Shown here: positions 47,501-51,036 of the stretch, piece by piece
How positions within the stretch are numbered: position 1 is the stretch's first letter
Layout: each line of letters starts with the position of its first letter
From: Candidatus Dormiibacterota bacterium
Lineage (GTDB): Bacteria; Acidobacteriota; Polarisedimenticolia; Gp22-AA2
NCBI GenBank assembly: GCA_035635555.1
Contig: DASQAT010000035.1
Span: 1 to 64,000 of the forward strand
Reading direction: 5' to 3'
DNA length: 64,000 bases
Program-made: the position numbers and the translations under genes
The notes under the pieces: model-generated
Database searches by the model: none
Seen by the model: only the letters and a program-made list of their open reading frames with translations
What the model was told of the DNA's origin: nothing

Positions 47501-48813
47501 CTCGTGGTGAAGGTCGCCGTGTCGGAGACTGCCGGGTTGAAGTTCGAGGTCGCCAGGATCCTGTAGATATCGGTCTGGTTGTTCCCGCCCCCGCCCGGCT
47601 TCGTGAATCGGACCTGGTAGACGACCGTCGTTCCGGCGGCGATGTTCCCCGTGTCGGGCAGTCCGTCCCCATCGGTGTCCGCGGCCGGCAGGACCGAGTC
47701 CCAGGTTCCGTTCGCGGGGGAGTTGTCGGTCGCGAGAACGGTCCCCGTGGGATTCAGCAGCTCGACCATCACGTTGTACTGGTTCTGGACGAGAACATCG
47801 GTCAGATCGAACCGGTCGGTGCCGTTGCCGGTATTGGTGACGGTGAAGGTGTAGGTGTAGAGCGTCCCGTTCGAGGGCCGGATGCTTCCGGACTGATCCG
47901 GGTCCACCAGGACCGAGGCGACCTGCGTCACGGTCGTCGTGACGGTGCTGGAGGCCACCGGGTTCTGCGTGTTGCCCAGGTTGTCCTGGAAGGAGATCGA
48001 CCCGCTGTTGCTGATGATCGTCCCCGCCACCACCCCCGCGTTGATCGTGACCGTGAATTGCCGGGAGCCCGAGCCGCCCGCCGCGATCGACCCGATGTTC
48101 CAGGTGACCACGCCACCGGTCAAGATGCCGCCGCCGGTCGCGCTCTGGAACGTGGTGTTGGACGGCACGAAGTCGGACAGGGTGACGTTGGTGGCGCTCA
48201 CGCTCCCGGCGTTGCCGTACGTGAGGGTGTAGGTGATCGGCTGGCCCGGGCCGGCGCTCGCGACGCTGCGCGTCTTGGTCAGGGAGATGTTCAGCGGATT
48301 CACGACTGTGATGCTGGTCGGGTCGTTGAGAGCACCGGTGCCGGGGTCGTCGGAGAGGACGGTGATCGGTCCGGTCGCCGTGATCGTCGCCTGGTTGCCG
48401 ATCACGAGACCGTTGGCGGCGCCGGCGCTGATCTGCACCTTGAAGGTGACCGTCACGCTGCCGCCCGAGGCCGCGAGCCCGCCGGCCTGCACCTGAAGCG
48501 GGTTCCCCTCGATCACGATGTCGGTCGGATCGCTGGACGTGAGGGATCCCGGCAGGTAGGTGGTATTCGCGGGAATCGGATCGGAGATCACGACGTTCGC
48601 CGCCGCCGTGGTGCCGGTGTTCGTGACCGTCAGCGTGTAGGTCAGGGTCTCGCTCGGCCGGGGCGATCCGCCGTTGTCGTCGGCGACCGTCTTGCTGGCC
48701 ACGAGATTGACCGCGGCCAGCGCCTGGGCCGACAGGACCGGACAGAAGGAGACGGCCGCCGCCAGCAGCGCAAGGAGGGCGACTCGCCGGGCCGGACCGG
48801 GGAGGCGGCTCAT
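32524..48813 (-). CDS. Giant outer-membrane protein: DUF11 repeats, OmpA domain, C-terminal beta-barrel
   Basis: 5,429 residues. Signal peptide (about 1-33); six diverged DUF11-type domains and two short repeats with TETG-x-NTGVF (about 34-1050); 19 uninterrupted DUF11 units of about 121 residues (about 1051-3351); four more diverged domains; an SdrD-B-like domain (about 3923-3975, DDKDGNGVQGPGENG); an OmpA peptidoglycan-binding domain (about 4175-4290, VVIRGHTDNTGAADWNTRLS, GRARNRRVEI); Ig-like segments; and a large barrel (about 4580-5429: FYLKGRIQGKYLITASMD, YGGKVTWKSL), ending FRIQGKY. This suggests a cell-surface fibre fixed in the outer membrane. The ATG 48813 overlaps the upstream stop (ATGA). 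Adhesion or contact sensing is inferred. Confidence 0.93.
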   Translation of the reverse strand: MSRLPGPARRVALLALLAAAVSFCPVLSAQALAAVNLVASKTVADDNGGSPRPSETLTYTLTVTNTGTTAAANVVISDPIPANTTYLPGSLTSSDPTDIVIEGNPLQVQAGGLAASGGSVTVTFKVQISAGAANGLVIGNQATITATGPITVLSDDPGTGALNDPTSITVVNPLNISLTKTRSVASAGPGQPITYTLTYGNAGSVSATNVTLSDFVPSNTTFQSATGGGILTGGVVTWNIGSIAAGGSGSRQFTVTINAGVVAGTIISNSGSISFQDNLGNTQNPVASSTVTTTVTQVASVLVDPDQSGSIRPSNGTLYTYTFTVTNTGNGTDRFDLTDVLVQNQYNVMVELLNPTGTVLATDNSPANGTWDSVLPAADTDGDGLPDTGNIAAGTTVVYQVRFTKPGGGGNNQTDIYRILATSNFNPAVSDTATFTTSVSPSTTSIAISKSDSPDPVAAGSNITYTIAVTNNGSQALTGVSVTDAVPANTTFVSASAPGNNVGGTVTWAIGNMASGASQILTLTVTVGAGVTNGTVISNTVSVVSTETGLGTPVQATVTTTVQSPVSFATSTKTVNFGIATPGSTLTYTISVINSGVNPATGVVVSDTIPPNTTYVGGSITGTGASAAGNPNLVWNVGNVAAGATVNLTYQALVNNPVPAGTTSITNTASITSTQTAAVNTSTATTNITASPNFTISTKTVSDLNGGLVTTGDVLRYTIVVRNSGNMNATGIVVSDTVPANTTYVAGSITGTGANAAGAPNLVWNVGPLNGGGATTTLTFDATLGDAVAGGTVISNVASIASTQTAAVNTNTATSTVQAGFSGTLTSTTPIGPGSTVTLTLTDRNLNTNPATVQTLTLTTVNSVTGESETRTCTETGANTGVFTATVATVFGASAGTNNDGTFNVKAGDTLVTTYNDAFTASGGSATVTATTTVTTTCVTGAPGASATILPTQAIAITVTDADRNTNPATAQTFTVTVNNPTTGETETVTLTETGVNTGVFSGTLASSEGSVPDPAVGVLAVARDDVLTTTYADSCNNLGGPANYTATTTVVKPVLTISKTDAPDPVNAGSNITYTLSYSNTGTAGATGVVITDTVPANTTFVSATAGGALAAGLVTWNIGAVAAGGSGSVQLVVQVASPLANGTVIANSTFNIDSNETTPVSGTAITTTVSSQPVLTISKADAPDPVNAGSNITYTLSYSNTGNANASGVVITDTVPGNTSFVSATGGGTLAAGVVTWNIGALNAGSSASVQLVVQVASPLANGTVISNATFSIDSNETAPVAGTAITTTVSSLPVLTISKTDAPDPVNAGSNITYTLSYSNTGNANASGVVITDTVPGNTSFVSATAGGSVSAGVVTWTIGALNAGASGSVQMVVQVASPLANGTVITNATFNIDSNETAPVAGTAITTTVSSSPILTLSKSDAPDPVAAGGNITYTLSFGNTGNANASGVVVTDTVPGNTSFVSASGGGTLSAGVVTWNIGILAAGTTLTRTLIVQVASPLVNGTVITNGSYSVDSNETAPAAGGAITTTVTSSPILSISKSDAPDPVPAGNNITYTLSYSNTGNANATGVVVTDTVPANTAFVSATGGGALAGGVVTWNIVNLAAGASGSVQLVVQVASPLANGTVITNGSYAIDSNETAPAPGTAITTTVTSDPILNIAKSDAPDPAVAGTDNITYTLSYSNTGTAGATGVVITDTVPASTTFVSATAGGTQSGGVVTWTLGGLAAAGSGSVQMVVSINTPIANNTTITNGTYAIDCTETAPTTGAAITTTVLSDPRFTLTKTDAPDPVAAGSTITYTLGYQNVGTNNATGVVISDTLPANTTFVSATAGGTPSGGVVSWNVGNVNAGTSGSVQLVVRVNSPLANGTVISNTGWTIDSNESLPQTGPNATTTVTAAPVLTLSKTDSPDPVAPGANITYTLSYANTGNMNATGVAITDTVPANTSFVSATAGGTIAGGVVTWTIGALNAALSGSVQMVVQVASPLANGTVITNGSYQVTSNETAPTSGAAVTTMVASTPVLGISKTDAPDPVVAGSNITYTLSFSNTGSANATGVVIADTLPANTTFVSATAGGSLSAGVVTWNIGALNAGSSSSVQLVVQVTSPLANGSVITNSTYSIDSNETAPSPGAAITTTVSSAPVLAIAKTDAPDPVNAGANITYTLSYSNGGNANASGVVITDTVPANTTFVSATAGGTLSAGVVTWNIGALNAGASSSVQMIVQAASPLANGTVISNATYGIDSNETAPVAGAVITTTVSSVPVLTISKTDAPDPVNAGAGITYTLSYSNSGNANASGVVITDTVPANTTFVSATAGGSLSAGVVTWNIGALNAGSSSSVQMVVQAASPLANGTVITNATYGIDSNETAPTAGAAIPTTVSSTPVLAISKADAPDPVSAGANITYTLSYSNSGNANASGVVIADTVPTNTTFVSATAGGTLSAGVVTWNIGALNAASSGSVQVVVHVASPLANGTVITNSTYSVDSTETPPTAGAAITTTVTSIPVLGLSKTDAPDPVGAGANITYTLSYSNTGNANASGVVITDTLPANTTFVSATAGGTQAGGIVTWNLGFLPAGSSGSVQLVVQVASPLANGTVITNSTYAIDSNETPPVAGAVITTTVTSAPILGISKTDAPDPVAAGNNVTYTLSYSNTGNENATGVVITDTVPANTAFVSATGGGSLAGGVVTWNIGALNAGSSGSVQMVVQVASPLPSGTLLTNGSYDIDSNETAPVSGAPITTTVTSDPILSIGKTDSPDPAVAGTDSVTYTLSYSNAGNANATGVVIADTLPAGTAFVSATAGGTLAGGVVTWTVGNVPSGGSGSVQLVVSINTPVANGAVVTNGTYSIDCNETAAVSGTAIGTTVLSSVRFTLTKTDAPDPVAAGSDITYTLGYQNTGTSNATGVVLRDPLPASTSFVSATGGGTLSAGVVTWNIGAVSAGASGSVQLVVRANSPLLNGTVITNTGWTIDSNEILPQTGPDATTTVASSPVLGISKTDAPDPAAAGANITYTLSYSNTGNENATGVVVSDAVPANTTFVSATGGGTLAGGIVTWTIGALNTGVSSSVLLVVRVNSPLANGTVITNGSYTIDSNETAPVAGAAATTTVTSTPVLNVSKTDAPDPVNAGSDITYTIAYSNTGTADATGVAITDTVPVNTTFVSATGGGTLAGGIVTWAIGTLPASASGSVQLVVQVVTPLANGTVITNGSYGIDSNETAPVGGAAVTTTVNSSPVLSITKSGAPDPVNAGSNITYTLSYVNTGTANATGVAVRDTLPANTTFVSATAGGSVAAGVVTWNIGVLAAGGSGSMQLVVRVNSPLPNGLLITNGAYSIDSNETPAIAGLATSNTVTSTVSLSATKTFTDNNGGSLQPGDVITYTITVTNSGNGDATGVVLSDTIPANTVLVAGSLASDDPTDALTPGNPLSVAIGTLTGAGGADNDVVVTFRVRVQTPLANGTAIGNQATITANGGVSIVTDDPSTAVPNDATVRTVVSAPVLRATKTAADDNGAPLFENETVTYTVTVTNTGNDDATGVVLTDAIPANTTLVAGSLASDDAADVTVEGNPLSVAIGTLNGAGGADSDVVITFRVRLNSPLAGGTVIANQASVIANGGVSLVSDDPSTPAPNDGTALVVTSSGPVIQLLETVADLNGGSLNPGDTLVYTITVRNSGFGAAAAVVVTDPVPANTTYVPASISGPGADDTALPSLVWNVGGVPSMTSATLMYRVTVDGAAPGGTAISNQAALTAAGPLISISDDPGRSDALETGNNPADPADDDPTVTAPVFLGDVLRLSITSDTPVVRRGDFILYTVTLANPTALAVTNVDLSDLLPVGMQLVSGTMSMCSPACTVQPDPAPAIPRLVPVGAIASGQTITLSYRALVNTGALLGGLVTKVRAQDAIAQPLSAQADNTVELLEDPEFDLGTIVGKVFDDKDGNGVQGPGENGVGGVMVAMEDGVYSVTDGNGLYHIAAVRPGNRLVKINVHTLPPNDGLTLPEAQTITLTPGLLAKVNFAARLKPPVVIRQGRPGTYGIAVTDEKVEAQAEVIGNLDDMTAVVNGVQARLPKTRVKMDVMSLERNLRVVNGRLDKPAVFRISYPGDRFVKEWVFEIFDAQMRRIRGFRGTDQKTTQLTWDGKDAAGNLVKGGAIYSYQLTIEFTDGSLSKSPLRIFGVNRTNAISFELTGASFETNTAVLNSTAVTTLKEVADTLKKYPDEKVVIRGHTDNTGAADWNTRLSLMRAEAVKVYLVAAGIDGERLTSEGRGSASPVVPNTSSAGRARNRRVEIKAQLEDTEVARTYAETSASGEREVVVNGKTIPADEDGSFRTVVDPIKDHGRVYVGIKTEDGGVAATTVTLPTIAILEPTTDVKLEIGKREDVIKLMQPTPSKDGPRYPSIKIRVRGRTEPGNQVFIDGEAVQVQGTGAFETDLPLAVGENTFGVVAMAPGGLTSLVNLAVNLSGVDKQLDLIVVRKPVPQFSIELPPRGAVLSSPSLFVRGTAPAKATVTINKWRVPVLPNGAFLGTVRLPEGPSVIDVVVSMPNSTEGRVGVPVQVQSNYVFLVALGDATVNKITTEGPVPDKYKDDLFVDGRIAFYLKGRIQGKYLITASMDTGQGDLKDAGSRLGQRDDSSFYRNLDPDAFYPVYGDSSRTYADTNSQGRFYVLLEAPYGSAQWGNYNSGITGNEFSSFNRSLYGGKVTWKSLAKQKDGQPLGQALVFAAVPETIAAHDEFAGTGGSLYFLRNQGVVPGSEKVRLEVRDKITGIPVANVTRRNYVDYEIDYAEGRILFRAPVSSVSDSSTIISDGILNGNPVFVVVDYEYTDLSGSAIDVNTYGARAKTALGGGVVVGGTYVQEQRPTGTYTLTGGDVTARLGSSSSVTAEFSQSANEALPQYVSTDGGLDFQKKTVPFSAGKAQAYKLEFATGGGPVRATGYFRHIDAGFSSSFTVAQDESDQSGVTLGVRMGKSGTLNLMVDDRDVKGTATILTSTLQYQQTFGKFGATIEARYRSTDNTTQPDQAEGIGALRFDYRPTTRLDFYTRYQDDFLQQVGGTTAITGTKRQTAVGLDAQVSPKVTAKAELIAAEEGDGGLVGLTTKVDEKTVLYGTYAMSPDHTGAMTSVLTAGAATLLGDRTRLYTEEQFKSNSSEAGASTVVGLNTKVSDRLTTGVNFERSRLDGTGTNPDTLRQAASVSASYASTWFKIFSKFELRHDEAPSPGLPAPPTDRDQWVSSNAVEVKLSRDFTFLGRLNYGVTRDKVAGIDESLFREESYGIAFRPIGYDWIQVLARYTQVQNLPPAIQAAAVPDRKTDQVFSLQTVVDLHRRLSLTEKYAVRDRAIDQALLADLKSRMRLWINRFSYHLSDTWDAALEYRTLSMDQGADDSASGSLFEVNRLFFKHMRIGVGYNFTDFTDNEFSANDYSAQGYFFRIQGKY
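38760..45660 (-). repeat. 19 tandem DUF11 units, 363-bp period
   Basis: About 6,900 bp equals 19 units of 363 bp. Each unit encodes (V/I)L-x-(I/L)-x-K-x-DAPDPV, then TYTLSYSNTGN, TVPANTTFVSAT, VTWNIG, SPLANGTVI, and TTTV. A higher-order duplication of about nine units is visible: units 11-14 and 20-23 match in order, including the rare AGTD insertion and the only IDC cysteine variants. Corresponding bases lie 3,270 bp apart (43831 and 40561), nine periods plus one codon. Confidence 0.85.
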
Positions 48814-50690
48814 CGTCCCCCTCCGTCCAGGGCGCGCAGGAGCGCAGCCACGACTTCGGGATCGTGCTTGCGGCCGCGTCTCTTCTCGATCGCCTCCAGA
48901 GCCAGCGCCCTGGCCCGCGTCTCGTCGCCCGCGGGGCACAGGGAGACGAACTCCTCGCAGGTCGCCAGGACGCGGGACTCGACCGGCACGTTCCCGGCGC
49001 CGCCGCCGAGCGGCGAGGGGGAAGCGTCGAACCAGTCGGCGGAGCGCAGGATGATGTCGCGCACGTTGCGCAGGGAGGCGATCGGCGCGAGAAGGCGTTC
49101 GGTCGCCATGACGGCGACCGGGAACCACTCCGCCGCGGGACGCAGCCGCCCGCCGGCCCGTTCCTGCTCTTCGGGCGGCGCCGTCAGGCGCCCCGCCTCG
49201 TGCAACGCCGCGGCGCGCGTGACCAGGTCCACCCGCTCTTCCGGCAGGCCGAGCCCGCGCGCCACGGCCGCCGCCAGCTCCGCGACCCGCCGCGAATGAC
49301 CGCGCGTCTCGGCGCGAAGCCCCTCCATCGCATGGATCACGCCGATCAGCGCCGTGAGGTAGCCGTCCTCCATCTCCTTCACCAGGCGGGCGTTCTCGAT
49401 CGCGACCGCCATCTGCGACGCGAGAGTCGAGAGAAACTCCAGGTCCTGCTCGGTGAACGGCTCGCCCGAGTGCTTGTCGCTGACGTTGATGACGCCGACC
49501 CGCCTGCGCTGGTAGCGGATCGGGTAGGAGACCGTGAGCGGCGTGATCATGAAGGAGGCGGTCGAGTACTTCCCGCCGGTGCGCATCGTCCTGAGCGCGG
49601 TCTTCTCGATGTCCTGCACCAGGAGGGGCGCCTGGGACGCGGCCACGCGCCCGGCGATCCCCTCCCCGACCCGCAGCGTGCGCCTCAGGCCTTCCTCATC
49701 CGGGATGCCGACGGAGGCGACCAGCTTCAGCGTGTCGCTGTCGGTGCCCGACACGAACACCGACACGCGGCGCGCCTTCAGGTGCTGCGCGACCAGGCGC
49801 ACCAGCGAGTCGTACAGATCGCCCGTGTCGAGGAGCCCGGCGGTTGCCTTGCCGATCTCGTTGACCGCCGCCAGGCGGGCCACGGTCTCGGTCAGCTCGA
49901 CGTTGCGCGTCTGCAGGCTGCCGACGAGCATCCGGTTCTCCTGGGCGAGGCGGCGTTTCTCCAGGGCGCGGTCGACCACGCGGTACAGGGCATCGAGCTC
50001 TGTCACGGGCTTGGTGATCAGGTCGTAGGCGCCGTCGCGCAGCGCCTGGATCGCGGTGTCGAGGCTGGCATGCGCCGTGACGACGATCACCTCGGCGCCC
50101 GGGCTCACCTGCTTGACGGTCTGCAGGACATGGAGCCCCGACATCCCGGGCATGCGCACGTCGGTCAGGACCACGTCGCATGGCTGCGTCCGGAAGATCT
50201 CGACTCCGCGCTCGCCGTCCTCGGCCGCGGCGACGCTGTGACCGGCCTCGGTGAGAGCGGCGACGAGGAACTTGCGGACCGAGGCGTCGTCGTCGATGAC
50301 CAGGATCCGGCCCGGCGCCTCGCGCGCGCTCCTGCGGGGGGAGGTGACGCCGCCGGTGGCGGTGGCGCCGGCCGGAGCCGCCGATGGCGCCTCCGCCCTT
50401 CGCGCCGTGTCCGTGCGCGCTGCGGAAGGACCCCTCGGGTGGGAGTAAAAGGCGGTCCCGCCGATCAGTCGCCTGTCGAGAAGACCCTTGTCGTGCAGAT
50501 CGACCAGCGCGCGCTCGACGACACCTCGATCCTCCCGCACCCAGAAGCGGGCGATCCCCTCGACCGAGTCCATGGCCTCCGAGTTGCGGCGGAAGTACGC
50601 CAGCACGCGCTCGCTGATTTCCGGACTCGATCCGTCGGCCGGCGCCTCCACCGGTTCCGGCTGCGGCTCTGTCCCCTTGACCGACTCCAT
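48810..50690 (-). CDS. Response regulator with GAF and degenerate HD-GYP domains
   Basis: 626 residues: an N-terminal winged-helix-like segment (about 20-90, AYFRRNSEAMDSVEGIARFW), a receiver domain (about 127-245) with Asp177 (VVLTDVRMPG) and Lys227, a GAF domain (about 285-430), and an HD-GYP-like domain (about 440-610). The last has GHSRRVAELAAAVARGLGL but AALHEAGRL where HD-x-GK is expected, and no GYP or HHE motif, so cyclic-di-GMP hydrolysis is unlikely. The ATG at 50690 (MESVKGTE) has GGAGG 8 nt upstream, better than the ATG at 50711. First gene of the operon, coupled to the giant gene by a 4-bp overlap; probably its regulator or an adaptor. Confidence 0.88.
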   Translation of the reverse strand: MESVKGTEPQPEPVEAPADGSSPEISERVLAYFRRNSEAMDSVEGIARFWVREDRGVVERALVDLHDKGLLDRRLIGGTAFYSHPRGPSAARTDTARRAEAPSAAPAGATATGGVTSPRRSAREAPGRILVIDDDASVRKFLVAALTEAGHSVAAAEDGERGVEIFRTQPCDVVLTDVRMPGMSGLHVLQTVKQVSPGAEVIVVTAHASLDTAIQALRDGAYDLITKPVTELDALYRVVDRALEKRRLAQENRMLVGSLQTRNVELTETVARLAAVNEIGKATAGLLDTGDLYDSLVRLVAQHLKARRVSVFVSGTDSDTLKLVASVGIPDEEGLRRTLRVGEGIAGRVAASQAPLLVQDIEKTALRTMRTGGKYSTASFMITPLTVSYPIRYQRRRVGVINVSDKHSGEPFTEQDLEFLSTLASQMAVAIENARLVKEMEDGYLTALIGVIHAMEGLRAETRGHSRRVAELAAAVARGLGLPEERVDLVTRAAALHEAGRLTAPPEEQERAGGRLRPAAEWFPVAVMATERLLAPIASLRNVRDIILRSADWFDASPSPLGGGAGNVPVESRVLATCEEFVSLCPAGDETRARALALEAIEKRRGRKHDPEVVAALLRALDGGGR

Positions 50691-50805
50691 CTGACGGACC
50701 TCCGGGTCCATGCACTGCGAGGCGCATGCCCCCGTGGGGCTTTGGCCGACGGACGCTTCATGGGTGTGTTTTCAGCGGGTTGGAGCGGTGCGACAGAATG
50801 GCGCC

Positions 50806-50838
50806 CGGGAGCGATGACAGAAAAGGACATCGCTCCCG
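50806..50838. promoter_or_regulatory. Long perfect inverted repeat (operator or attenuator)
   Basis: CGGGAGCGATG (50806-50816) and CATCGCTCCCG (50828-50838) are perfect 11-bp inverted repeats around the 11-nt loop ACAGAAAAGGA. There is no T-run on either strand, so it is unlikely to be a simple terminator; it lies midway between two divergent signalling genes. Confidence 0.5.
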
Positions 50839-50839
50839 T

Positions 50840-50914
50840 GGGGAATCCCCCGCATGCGGCCTGTCATGACGATTCCAGGCGCGGGGTTTTCGGGGCGCGT
50901 GCGGGGAATTTCCC
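50840..50914. promoter_or_regulatory. Two related palindromic elements about six helical turns apart
   Basis: GGGGAATCCCCC (50840-50851) and GGGGAATTTCCC (50903-50914) share GGGGAAT and are each nearly palindromic; starts are 63 bp apart. This could be a pair of binding sites for one regulator in the divergent promoter region. The G/C-rich composition makes chance possible. Confidence 0.3.
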
Positions 50915-51036
50915 TCGGTGGACCGTCCTGGATCTGAGGAGATTCGACCGGCTCGTTGAGGAATTCACCTGATTGCGGACGACGGACCCGCAACCGAACG
51001 TGGACTATGGAGAGGTCTGAGGTCGAGGAGTACACG

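Larger units (their letters stand above)
50691..51036. other. Divergent promoter region of the giant-protein operon and the GGDEF/EAL gene
   Basis: 346 bp without a protein-like ORF. It holds a perfect 11-bp inverted repeat at 50806-50838 and two GGGGAAT-type palindromes described below. No consensus -35/-10 pair was found for either direction, which suggests activator-dependent or alternative-sigma promoters. Confidence 0.5.
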
